Part shown: positions 1 through 6,150 of the stretch, in pieces | How positions within the stretch are numbered: position 1 is the first letter of the stretch | How the letters are laid out: every line of letters begins with the position of its first letter | Origin: Desulfatirhabdium butyrativorans | GTDB taxonomy: Bacteria; Desulfobacterota; Desulfobacteria; Desulfobacterales; DYRK01 | Direction of reading: 5' to 3' | Assembly (NCBI GenBank): GCA_020718785.1 | Contig: DYRK01000179.1 | Coordinates: forward strand, 1-10,074 | Length of the DNA stretch: 10,074 nucleotides | The notes under the pieces: generated by a model | The model's database searches: none | The model's input: the letters and a program-made list of their open reading frames with translations, nothing else | Told to the model about the DNA's origin: nothing | Made by a program: the position numbers and the translations under genes

Positions 1-28
1 TCAGCGGCTTATTTCCGATAAGATATTA

Positions 29-415
29 TCATTTCGCCAGACTGTGAAGCACAAACACCGCCTCCGAGGTTCCGATCTGCTTATCCCCGTCCGCATCTGC
101 TCCGAGATTCACGGGGTCCGAATATCCTGCCTGAATTTTCAGGCTCAGAACCGCATCGGCAAGTGTTACTTCTTTGTCGCCGTCCACATCTCCTTTTACA
201 TTGCTGACGCTTATGATGTCCTGCCGGAGAAGATTTCCGGCAGTGTCATAGGCATACTGAACAGCGGTTTCTCCGCCGTAGTCGGCTTTGATGAGCCGGC
301 CCGCGTCGTCATAAGTGTAAGTTATAATTGCCGCATCGGCGTGAGAGAATGCACTCAGACAAATTGCCGATGCGACCATAGCCGCAAGAATTTTCATGTT
401 CACAGAAGTTTTCAT
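29..415 (-). CDS. Small secreted YD-repeat protein with C-terminal dockerin-like domain
   Basis: A 128-residue protein. Residues 1-28 form a Sec signal peptide: a Lys near the start, the hydrophobic stretch ILAAMVASAICLSAF, and likely cleavage after ADA. Residues about 32-65 hold two YD (RHS-type) repeats, YTYDDAGRL and YAYDTAGNLL. Residues about 75-128 look like a type I dockerin pair: GDVDGDKEVTLADA has Asp at 76, 78, 80 and 87, and ADADGDKQIGTSEA is the second calcium loop. The start is supported by AAGGAGA 8 bases upstream of the ATG. The stop of the upstream toxin gene is only 12 bases away, so this gene may be co-transcribed with the toxin-antitoxin pair. Two YD repeats are far too few to form an RHS shell, so it cannot act as a classical RHS protein. 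A role as a small exported calcium-binding or anchoring protein is inference. The domain calls come from motif recognition, not from a search. Confidence 0.85.
   Translation of the reverse strand: MKTSVNMKILAAMVASAICLSAFSHADAAIITYTYDDAGRLIKADYGGETAVQYAYDTAGNLLRQDIISVSNVKGDVDGDKEVTLADAVLSLKIQAGYSDPVNLGADADGDKQIGTSEAVFVLHSLAK
356..401 (-). repeat. 46-bp direct repeat, copy A (inside the intact leader)
   Basis: By direct comparison this copy matches 1204-1249 at 42 of 46 positions with no gaps. It covers codons 5-20 of the intact YD-dockerin gene. The toxin-antitoxin pair lies between the two copies. Confidence 0.85.
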
Positions 416-427
416 AGATGTCTCCTT

Positions 428-901
428 TTATTCGCTTTCATTCGCAAGCATCAGTGCTTTTCGGAAAACATCATCCGAAAGACGAATCTTTTGCGTTTTG
501 AGAATTTCCAAAACCGGTCTGAGTTCCGATATCAGTCCTTTCTTTTTGGCTGTAATCAGAAGTCCTACCGTCCCTACTATCGGCAATCCTTGATAATCGG
601 CATATCTTCTGCCTTTCAGATCATCCAACAAAAGAAAATTAGCTTTAATCTCGGAAAATAACGCAATGGCTTCAGCTTCGCCTTTGTCCATTTTCCGATA
701 CAGATTTTCCGCATAAGATACAGCGTCATCTGAAAGACTGCTCACACAAAGCCAGTCAGGAACAACATAATTCCCCGGTCTCAGCCACTCTTTATCAACT
801 TCCGGCGGAATGATGAGTTTTTCAAACAACTTCCCAAGCACACTGAGATACCCTGCTTTTTCAAGAAGTATCAGAGGGCTTGTATTGGAAACCGCTATCA
901 T
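428..901 (-). CDS. DUF3368-family PIN-like toxin of a type II toxin-antitoxin pair
   Basis: A 157-residue protein recognised as DUF3368, a PIN-like nuclease family normally paired with UPF0175 antitoxins. Visible motifs are SNTSPLILL at residues 5-13 (the first PIN strand), GEAEAIAL at 74-81 with candidate acidic ligands E75 and E77, LLDDLKGRRYA at 91-101 with D93/D94, and GTVG at 110-113. Asn6 stands where classical PIN domains have Asp; SNTSPLI is, from memory, a common form in DUF3368 and need not mean inactivity. The predicted role is a metal-dependent cytoplasmic RNase held in check by its partner. The ATG overlaps the antitoxin stop by four bases (ATGA), typical of translational coupling. 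The length looks normal and no frame damage is visible. RNA cleavage is inferred from the fold; the actual target is unknown. Confidence 0.85.
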   Translation of the reverse strand: MIAVSNTSPLILLEKAGYLSVLGKLFEKLIIPPEVDKEWLRPGNYVVPDWLCVSSLSDDAVSYAENLYRKMDKGEAEAIALFSEIKANFLLLDDLKGRRYADYQGLPIVGTVGLLITAKKKGLISELRPVLEILKTQKIRLSDDVFRKALMLANESE

Positions 902-1167
902 CCTATTTCCTCCAGAAGTCTTACCTCTTCATCGAGTTCTTCAGCACTGATTCTGATAAACGGAATCCCTTTTCTGCCTGCATATCTGATGAACTCGAAT
1001 CGCTCCATTCCGAGTATTTCCGCAGCCTTGCCGGAAGACAGTCTGCCCTCACGGTAAAATTCGAGTACCGCAGCCTCTTTGATGATTTCCGCATCATCCT
1101 GATAAGAGCTTGATAATGCCTCCAATACTTCAGATGGAAAAAACAGTTGAATCGTTTTCAACGGCAT
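898..1167 (-). CDS. UPF0175-family antitoxin
   Basis: An 89-residue protein with the UPF0175 signature. A short N-terminal strand region (PLKTIQLFFPSEVLEAL) is followed by AAVLEFYREGRLSSGKAAE at 32-50 and LGMERFEFIRYAGRKGIPF at 52-70, a helix-turn-helix-like block. The tail from 74 on is acidic (AEELDEEVRLLEEIG) and could contact the toxin. It is the first gene of the pair and its stop overlaps the DUF3368 toxin start, which is the usual order. The Shine-Dalgarno GAAAGGGAGA at 1175-1184 precedes the ATG by 7 bases. The same ten bases occur at 1267-1276 in front of the leader remnant. Likely role: neutralises the toxin and represses its own operon. Family and pairing come from motif recognition; autoregulation is inferred. 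Confidence 0.85.
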   Translation of the reverse strand: MPLKTIQLFFPSEVLEALSSSYQDDAEIIKEAAVLEFYREGRLSSGKAAEILGMERFEFIRYAGRKGIPFIRISAEELDEEVRLLEEIG

Positions 1168-1182
1168 GTCATATTCTCCCTT

Positions 1183-1260
1183 TCATTGTTTTGCAGAAAT
1201 GCACAGACAAATCGCCGATGCAGCCATAGCCGCAAGAATTTTTATGTTCGGAGTTTTCAT
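1183..1260 (-). pseudogene. Truncated signal-peptide remnant, a paralogue of the gene at 29-415
   Basis: A 25-codon reading frame, beginning MKTPNIKILAAMAASAICL, nearly the same as the start of the YD-dockerin protein (MKTSVNMKILAAMVASAICL). After that Leu the match breaks: CTGAGTGCATT in the intact gene reads CTGTGCATT here, a two-base loss, and the frame ends at a TGA 15 bases before the antitoxin ATG. It keeps a good ribosome site (GAAAGGGAGA) 6 bases before its ATG. It can be read as the stump of a second YD-dockerin gene whose body was lost when the toxin-antitoxin pair arrived. A short leader peptide translated ahead of the antitoxin is also possible, but no function is shown by the sequence. 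Confidence 0.75.
1204..1249 (-). repeat. 46-bp direct repeat, copy B (inside the leader remnant)
   Basis: Partner of 356-401 in the same orientation, 848 bp apart. Similarity also covers the ribosome-binding region and ATG upstream, then stops about 20 codons in. The four mismatches show that this is not a fresh target-site duplication. Confidence 0.85.
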
Positions 1261-1285
1261 TGATCGTCTCCCTTTCGTTTTTTTA

Positions 1286-1315
1286 ATTAGAATTGCTCAA
1301 TCCTTATTACGACAA
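1286..1315 (-). promoter_or_regulatory. Possible sigma-70-like promoter for the leader remnant and toxin-antitoxin pair
   Basis: On the minus strand TTGTCG (1315-1310) and TCTAAT (1291-1286) are separated by 18 bases, a loose match to -35 and -10 boxes. A start near 1278 would give a very short leader before the ribosome site at 1267-1276. AT-rich sequence makes chance matches likely, so this is weak. Confidence 0.2.
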
Positions 1316-1362
1316 ATCGGATCATTAAAACCCAATTTGCGGAGTTTCCAATTGTGCTTCAG

Positions 1363-1406
1363 CACTTTTGAGACGACCGAAAAAAACAATTATATTCTCA
1401 AAAGTG
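1363..1406. repeat. 11-bp inverted repeat with 22-base loop, across the end of the small broken gene
   Basis: CACTTTTGAGA at 1363-1373 pairs perfectly with TCTCAAAAGTG at 1396-1406. It contains the stop codon of the small gene at 1398-1590. A T-rich run (1408-1417) follows the hairpin on the plus strand, so it could act as a weak terminator for antisense transcription. On the minus strand no T run follows the stem, so it is not a canonical terminator for the gene it overlaps. The remaining bases down to 1261 hold no other feature I can support. Confidence 0.5.
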
Positions 1407-1590
1407 ATTTCTTTTTTCTGAATCCGAACAAGCTTTAATTTGTTCAAGAGTTACATCATAACCATGATACATCTCCGAAAGTTCCTTTAATACCGCCTCT
1501 TTTGCAGCCATGCTTTCGGGATCACCTTTATCCATCAACGACTCAGCCCGATTAAACAATTTTTCCCAGGGTGAATACTGTGAGTTTCAT
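1398..1590 (-). pseudogene. Small hypothetical gene (about 63 codons) with an apparent one-base frameshift after the start codon
   Basis: AAAAGGAG at 1599-1606 is well placed before an ATG at 1588-1590, but that frame ends after 12 codons (TAA at 1552-1554). Removing one A from the AAA following the ATG gives an open frame beginning MNSQYSPWEKLFNRAESL and running to a TGA at 1398-1400. Its composition is protein-like: charged, mostly helical, with KEAVLKELSEM in the middle and no membrane segment or signal peptide. As sequenced, only an internal ATG at 1535 (45 codons, no ribosome site) could express the C-terminal part. I do not recognise the family. Its place just downstream of the RHS gene is where an immunity gene would be expected, but nothing in the sequence supports that function. 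A sequencing error is possible. Confidence 0.5.
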
Positions 1591-1611
1591 TTCAATTCTC
1601 CTTTTGTTATG

Positions 1612-1658
1612 CAGGGATTGCTTATAACACCGGGATTCGGATTCATAAGCAATCCCTG
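1612..1658. repeat. 14-bp perfect inverted repeat (hairpin) between the RHS gene and the small gene
   Basis: CAGGGATTGCTTAT at 1612-1625 is the exact reverse complement of 1645-1658, with a 19-base loop. It ends a few bases before the ribosome site of the small gene on the minus strand, so it may affect that gene's mRNA. No T run follows it on the minus strand, so it is not a canonical terminator. It has no similarity to the CGTTCCCAAGC family next to it. Confidence 0.7.
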
Positions 1659-1672
1659 TAGATTCACAAGTG

Positions 1673-1698
1673 CGTTCCCAAGCCGGGGCTTGGGAACG
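1673..1698. repeat. CGTTCCCAAGC-family palindrome, downstream of the RHS gene
   Basis: Arms CGTTCCCAAGC and GCTTGGGAACG with inner bases CGGG; the stem can extend to 12 pairs with a 2-base loop. With flanks, 1667-1700 matches 6105-6138 at 33 of 34 positions in the same orientation, so the RHS gene lies between direct copies of one element. It begins 12 bases beyond the RHS stop and may form a hairpin in the mRNA 3' end. Confidence 0.8.
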
Positions 1699-1710
1699 AG
1701 AGAAAATTTT

Positions 1711-4700
1711 TCAGTCAAACAGCCAACTCATTGCAGAACCGGCAGCATCGAAAACCGTATTGTTCACAGCATCAACGCCTTCGGCAACTTTCTGCACACC
1801 TGTGCCGATGCCGATGACAGCGTCATTCGTTATATCACTGCTGACGACCGCTTCCACCACGGTACCGACGCCCTCCACTACCGGTCGTGTGTAGTCAAAC
1901 TGGGCAGCCAAATCAACCAACTGATATGAATCTGTTTCTGCCATGGCATTACCGAATTCTTCTGCGTTCATGCTCTCCCATTTTCCGATTTCAAGGGCTG
2001 AAGTAAGCCCTTCAATAGCTACTCCCGCAGGACCGAGTATTTTCGCGCCTTTTTCCAACAATTCCTCTGTCGCTTTTTTCCCGATCACCTTCACAAGCTT
2101 CTCAGTACCTTTTTCTGCCAATTTATCTTCGACTTCTTCCGTGATCGCATCCTCTACTTTCCCTTTGGCGGCATCTATCCCCCGGTCTTGAAGCTTATCC
2201 CACTTGTCATCATCCTGAGTGTTTGTCGGAGTTGTTTCACGATCACCTGTGAAACCACCTGTATCTCCCGCAGTATCCGTAACCTGACTAGCCAGATAGT
2301 CAGCCATTGCCCTACGGGCCAGCGCCACCGACAATGGATTATTCAGCCAGGGATCATTCAGCCAATACCCTGCCAATCCGGTCGGATCAATCCAGCCTGT
2401 GGGATTGTTTTTGGCATAGAGATAAGGATTGAGTTCTTTGGCAACTCTGATGCGGGGCCATAACCGATCTCTGGATAAAAACCGCGCTGTCGCCGGATCA
2501 TAATACCGCAATTTCATCTGATACAGACCGCCTTCCTGACGCACGCCCCATTTGCCGATAAACGTGAAAGGCTGAGGATTCGTTCCTTCGTGTTTCAGCA
2601 GTTTTCCATAAGGCAGATACGCATAGGAATCTGTTACCGCGCCGCTTATGTCCGTCAATGCCAGCGTTGAGCCTGCATGGTCAAAGTGATAAAAATACGC
2701 CTTGTTGGCATTTGCCGCGTCAATCATGTAAAGCAGTTTTCCGTTCGGAGTCCAGACATAGTAACGCTGAAACTTGTTTGCCGTATCGTCTTTTTCGGCA
2801 ACTATATGCGAAAGCGAAAGCGCGTGATGATAAAAATACCGGGTGGTTGTTCCGCCCTGAGTACGGGTGATGAGATCATCAATGCCGTTGTAAGCAAGGC
2901 TCACATCGCCGATTTTAATCAGACGGGACGCGCCATCCCACGAATACGTCTGCCCCGGCGAAGCTGTTTTTCTTCCCCGAACATCATAAGAATACCCTGC
3001 GGTGCTGACCTGAGAAGCAGCGTCATAAGCAAAACCGGAACTGCCGGTCTGAAGCAGAGGCTCAACTTCAAGCGGCACGGTGGTTTCGGCTTTGATAATC
3101 TGTCCTGCGGCGTCAAGCGTGTATTTCAGGTCAATGACAGAGCCGTCCTGAATCCGGGTAAGACCTCCGGCATTGTTGTATGTAAAAGTCGCATTCACGC
3201 CGTTGGAGCGGGTGATTCCGGTCAGATGCTTATCAGCATCATAAGTGAAACCTATGCTTGTGTTGGTGAGATTGTCTTTCACGCTGTTCAGCAGACCCGT
3301 AACAGAGTCATAAGCATAAGTAACCGCAAATGCGTTATTATTGTATCTGGCAGTTTTCAGCCTGCCGCCTGCGTCATAAAGTGCCTCGAACTTCGTACTC
3401 CCATCTTCGGAACTGACGATGCGGTTCTGCTCATCTCTTGAAAGCACAAGATTGTTCGCAGTCAGCATCTTGTTTGACGCATTGTATGTGAACTGCAAAT
3501 CAGGTCCCGCGGCGCCGGAGTAAAGCTTTCGGGTAATATTTCCGGCGTCATCGAAGCTCATAGTTGCCGTTGCATTGCCCGGATAGCTTGTCTGAGAAAT
3601 CCTTCCCCGATTATCACGGGTGAACTGCCGCGCATTGTTAAGCGGATCCGTAACGGATTTCAGCCGTCCCATTGCGGAATAATCGAATTTCCAGTTTTGT
3701 CCGCCGAAGTCTGTAATCTGCGTGATACGCCCAAGATTGTTCCGGGTATAATTCACTTTTCCCACGACTGGCAGAGTTATGCCTGAAAGATTTCCTTTGC
3801 CGTTATACGCATAATCAGTTTTGCGATTCAGCGGGTCTTCGGACTGCGTTATCCGCCCCATGCTGTCCCGGACAATATTCGCCGATTGATTCAGAGGGTC
3901 TGTGATTTTGATAACACGCCCCAGCGCATCGGTCTGATAAAGCGTGGTATAGCCCAGCGGCGTTACAGAAGAAGATAACACGCCTTCATCATCATAATTC
4001 AGCTTCCATTCGCTTCCGCCGCTTTTGATGCTGTTGAGCCATCCGCGCGGCTCATAGCCGAATTCTGCTTTGAGATTATTAGGGTCTGTAACCGAAGCAA
4101 GCCGCCCCATTGTGTCATAAGCCGCAGTTCTGACATTGCCGGAACGATTTGTGATTTTTTCCACTCTGTCCATCAGATCATAAGCATACTGATTCTGATT
4201 GCCTTTCGGATCCGTGATATGCGTCAGATTGCCGTTATCATCGTAGGTGTAGGTGTAAGTGCGCCCCATCTCATCCGTGATTGTGGCAATTTTATCGTTA
4301 TCACGATAGGCGATCTGAACAGATTTGCCATCAGGACGGACAATTTTCACCGGACGGCGATGTGCGTCATAATCATACGCGGTGATTCCGATGTCAGAAT
4401 CTTTGCGGGATTTCAGAGTATTGTCAGCATTATACTCATCGGTAATGACTCCGCCTTCGGGATTCGTAATCTTCACGACATTGCCCGCCGCATCGTATTC
4501 ATACTGCCATGTTTTGCCTGTACGATCAATGCGTGTCAGCATATTGCCTTTGGCGTTGTATGTGAACTGATCCGCGGTGTTATCCGGGTAAGAAACTTTG
4601 GTCAGATTGCGGAACGTGAATGTTACGGTCTCATTGTTTGCCGGATTTGTGAAAGTCGTATCCTGAGCCGTATAGGTATAAGACATCTTTTTACCGGCAG

Positions 4701-5991
4701 CATTGGTAACAGAAAGAAGTTTTCTGGAGCCGCTTGTGTCATAAGCAAAGCCGGTAACTCCGCCCAGCCTGTCCGTAACAGAAGCTATCGAATTGTTGAA
4801 AAGCGATACCACGAAATTGACGGTTTTGCCCGAAGCATCTGTAATTGATGTCGGCGGTCTGTATTCGGCCGTATGCCGATACTTGACCGCAGTGCCGTCA
4901 GGCCTTGTTTCCGTAGCAGTGGCCAGCGGATCAAAACCGTCGCCTTTGGCGTAGTCAAACATTGTTTTATTACCGTAGGCATCAGTCTGCGACGTTACAA
5001 CGCTTTTCGTGGAACTGGAAGCAGTCGGCTCTGTCCGTTTATACGTCTGAGTATATGGCGTATTGCCTTTCGGATGTGTTACGCCGATCAGACTTCCGTC
5101 ATAGTTGAAACCGGTCCAGTCGAATTCGGTCTTTTTTCCGTCAGTATCTGTAACAGAAACCAGAAAACCGCTGTCATTGAACTCCAATCCGACGGAACGT
5201 CCGTCCTGCTCTGTTCCGCCGTTGTAAATCCGCTCAATTAAAGATACCGGCAATGTTTTGCCGCCGATGACCTGAGTTTTAACCTGAAATTTTCGGGCAT
5301 CGGCTCCGCCGTCATTTTCAAAAACCGCATCGGGGATGACACTGTCTGCCGAAGCGTAAGTATAACTAAGACGGTTGCCGTTCCTGTCTGTAATCCACTT
5401 GATCCGCCCGTCGGCAGGATCCTGACTGAGATTGATCTTTTCGAATACAAAGACGACATAATCATCTCCGTCCATGAGATAGTAATAGCCCGATGTCTCC
5501 TCTAACTTATACTCCCGACTCGGATTGCTGTAAGAAGCATTGATCCACTTTCCGCTGACCTTGGAAAAACGGGGCGTTTCTCCCCGATGTCCGAGATAAA
5601 TCTCTACAATAGGTGTCCCTCCGCTCCCCCATTTGGACAGCCGGTGGTTAAAGCTGAAATAAACTCCCTTGCAGTTGAGCGGATCCGACTCCAGTGCGGA
5701 TTCAGTCGTATAATAGGACAGTTTTGCATTAAGGGGCAGCGTACCGCCGAGATTCAGCAGCGGCATGTCAAAAGAATATGATCCGGTACTCATAGAAATA
5801 GGATCCCCTGCTTCTGCGTCAACGCCTTTGGGTCTGTTTGCAACAAAATCAGACGGATATGCTGTCTGAAAACTGCAAATCAGCAGCAGTACAGCCGTGC
5901 AGACAGCCGGGAGGCGGATTTCACACGCCCGGCACACTGCCGCAAGATACATCAGGGCAAACCTCAGTTTGGAAACGACATTTTCACACAT
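1711..5991 (-). CDS. Secreted RHS/YD-repeat protein with RHS core and unrecognised C-terminal tail
   Basis: A 1426-residue protein. The start is supported by AAGGAGGA 6 bases before the ATG. The N-terminus has a long basic region and the hydrophobic stretch AVCTAVLLLICSF at about residues 30-42, a Sec signal peptide or anchor. Residues about 55-200 look like the N-terminal plug-type region of RHS proteins (AGDPISMSTGSYSFDMPLL, then LPLNAKLSYY). From about 200 to 1080 run many YD repeats of the form YxYDxxGNLxxITDPxGN. The RHS-associated core follows at about 1095-1202 (DHAGSTLALTD, YLPYG, LRYYDPATARFLSRDR, NPYLYAKNNPTGWIDPTGL). The last 224 or so residues are variable: an Asp/Thr linker, a Lys/Glu-rich helical stretch, then Gly/Ala/Val-rich segments such as KILGPAGVAIEGLTSALEIG. 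RHS proteins form hollow shells that can enclose a C-terminal toxin. Here the toxin type is not recognisable and no intact immunity gene follows. It lies 159 bp downstream of the beta-helix gene, separated by hairpins. A surface-adhesion role is an equally possible reading. Confidence 0.93.
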   Translation of the reverse strand: MCENVVSKLRFALMYLAAVCRACEIRLPAVCTAVLLLICSFQTAYPSDFVANRPKGVDAEAGDPISMSTGSYSFDMPLLNLGGTLPLNAKLSYYTTESALESDPLNCKGVYFSFNHRLSKWGSGGTPIVEIYLGHRGETPRFSKVSGKWINASYSNPSREYKLEETSGYYYLMDGDDYVVFVFEKINLSQDPADGRIKWITDRNGNRLSYTYASADSVIPDAVFENDGGADARKFQVKTQVIGGKTLPVSLIERIYNGGTEQDGRSVGLEFNDSGFLVSVTDTDGKKTEFDWTGFNYDGSLIGVTHPKGNTPYTQTYKRTEPTASSSTKSVVTSQTDAYGNKTMFDYAKGDGFDPLATATETRPDGTAVKYRHTAEYRPPTSITDASGKTVNFVVSLFNNSIASVTDRLGGVTGFAYDTSGSRKLLSVTNAAGKKMSYTYTAQDTTFTNPANNETVTFTFRNLTKVSYPDNTADQFTYNAKGNMLTRIDRTGKTWQYEYDAAGNVVKITNPEGGVITDEYNADNTLKSRKDSDIGITAYDYDAHRRPVKIVRPDGKSVQIAYRDNDKIATITDEMGRTYTYTYDDNGNLTHITDPKGNQNQYAYDLMDRVEKITNRSGNVRTAAYDTMGRLASVTDPNNLKAEFGYEPRGWLNSIKSGGSEWKLNYDDEGVLSSSVTPLGYTTLYQTDALGRVIKITDPLNQSANIVRDSMGRITQSEDPLNRKTDYAYNGKGNLSGITLPVVGKVNYTRNNLGRITQITDFGGQNWKFDYSAMGRLKSVTDPLNNARQFTRDNRGRISQTSYPGNATATMSFDDAGNITRKLYSGAAGPDLQFTYNASNKMLTANNLVLSRDEQNRIVSSEDGSTKFEALYDAGGRLKTARYNNNAFAVTYAYDSVTGLLNSVKDNLTNTSIGFTYDADKHLTGITRSNGVNATFTYNNAGGLTRIQDGSVIDLKYTLDAAGQIIKAETTVPLEVEPLLQTGSSGFAYDAASQVSTAGYSYDVRGRKTASPGQTYSWDGASRLIKIGDVSLAYNGIDDLITRTQGGTTTRYFYHHALSLSHIVAEKDDTANKFQRYYVWTPNGKLLYMIDAANANKAYFYHFDHAGSTLALTDISGAVTDSYAYLPYGKLLKHEGTNPQPFTFIGKWGVRQEGGLYQMKLRYYDPATARFLSRDRLWPRIRVAKELNPYLYAKNNPTGWIDPTGLAGYWLNDPWLNNPLSVALARRAMADYLASQVTDTAGDTGGFTGDRETTPTNTQDDDKWDKLQDRGIDAAKGKVEDAITEEVEDKLAEKGTEKLVKVIGKKATEELLEKGAKILGPAGVAIEGLTSALEIGKWESMNAEEFGNAMAETDSYQLVDLAAQFDYTRPVVEGVGTVVEAVVSSDITNDAVIGIGTGVQKVAEGVDAVNNTVFDAAGSAMSWLFD

Positions 5992-6014
5992 GGTAATTCC
6001 TCCTTCAAGTTATA

Positions 6015-6043
6015 CTCGTTCCCAAGCCCCAGCTTGGGAACGC
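6015..6043 (-). repeat. CGTTCCCAAGC-family palindrome, hairpin 1 of 4 upstream of the RHS gene
   Basis: Arms CGTTCCCAAGC and GCTTGGGAACG at 6017-6042 around the loop CCCA. With its flanks it is a perfect 29-bp reverse complement of 6110-6138. It sits a few bases upstream of the RHS ribosome site, so an RNA hairpin here could affect RHS translation. Confidence 0.85.
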
Positions 6044-6052
6044 TTATGTACC

Positions 6053-6068
6053 CGAAGCCCCAGCTTCG
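6053..6068. repeat. Short palindrome, hairpin 2 of 4
   Basis: CGAAGC and GCTTCG around CCCA. It has the same AAGC/GCTT core and loop as hairpin 1 but different outer arms that still pair. Confidence 0.7.
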
Positions 6069-6083
6069 AGCGGTTTCTGATTG

Positions 6084-6103
6084 AGAGAAGCCGGGGCTTC
6101 TCT
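6084..6103. repeat. Short palindrome, hairpin 3 of 4
   Basis: AGAGAAGCC pairs with GGCTTCTCT around GG. The AAGC/GCTT core is kept and the four inner bases CGGG match those of the 1673-1698 copy. The outer arms differ from the other copies but remain paired. Confidence 0.7.
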
Positions 6104-6109
6104 GCAAGT

Positions 6110-6138
6110 GCGTTCCCAAGCTGGGGCTTGGGAACGAG
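6110..6138 (+). repeat. CGTTCCCAAGC-family palindrome, hairpin 4 of 4
   Basis: Arms CGTTCCCAAGC and GCTTGGGAACG at 6111-6136 around TGGG. It starts 12 bases beyond the stop of the beta-helix gene. It is the perfect inverted partner of 6015-6043 and a near-identical direct copy (33/34 with flanks) of the palindrome beyond the RHS stop. Confidence 0.85.
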
Positions 6139-6150
6139 CGACATCCGGCT

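Noticed and set aside
17..30. Terminator hairpin after the YD-dockerin gene
   Set aside because: GATAA and TTATC around four bases give only five weak pairs overlapping the stop codon, without a following T run inside the window.
29..415. Cellulosome component, because of the dockerin-like domain
   Set aside because: No cohesin, scaffoldin or glycoside hydrolase is in the window, and dockerin-like pairs occur widely in non-cellulosomal surface proteins.
2677..3441. Plus-strand reading frame of about 254 codons inside the RHS gene
   Set aside because: It lies opposite strongly conserved YD repeats and the RHS core; the composition is that of an antisense shadow and no ribosome site is evident.
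6017..6136. CRISPR array suggested by repeated palindromes
   Set aside because: Repeats differ in length and orientation, spacing is irregular, and no cas genes are present; interspersed hairpins explain it better.
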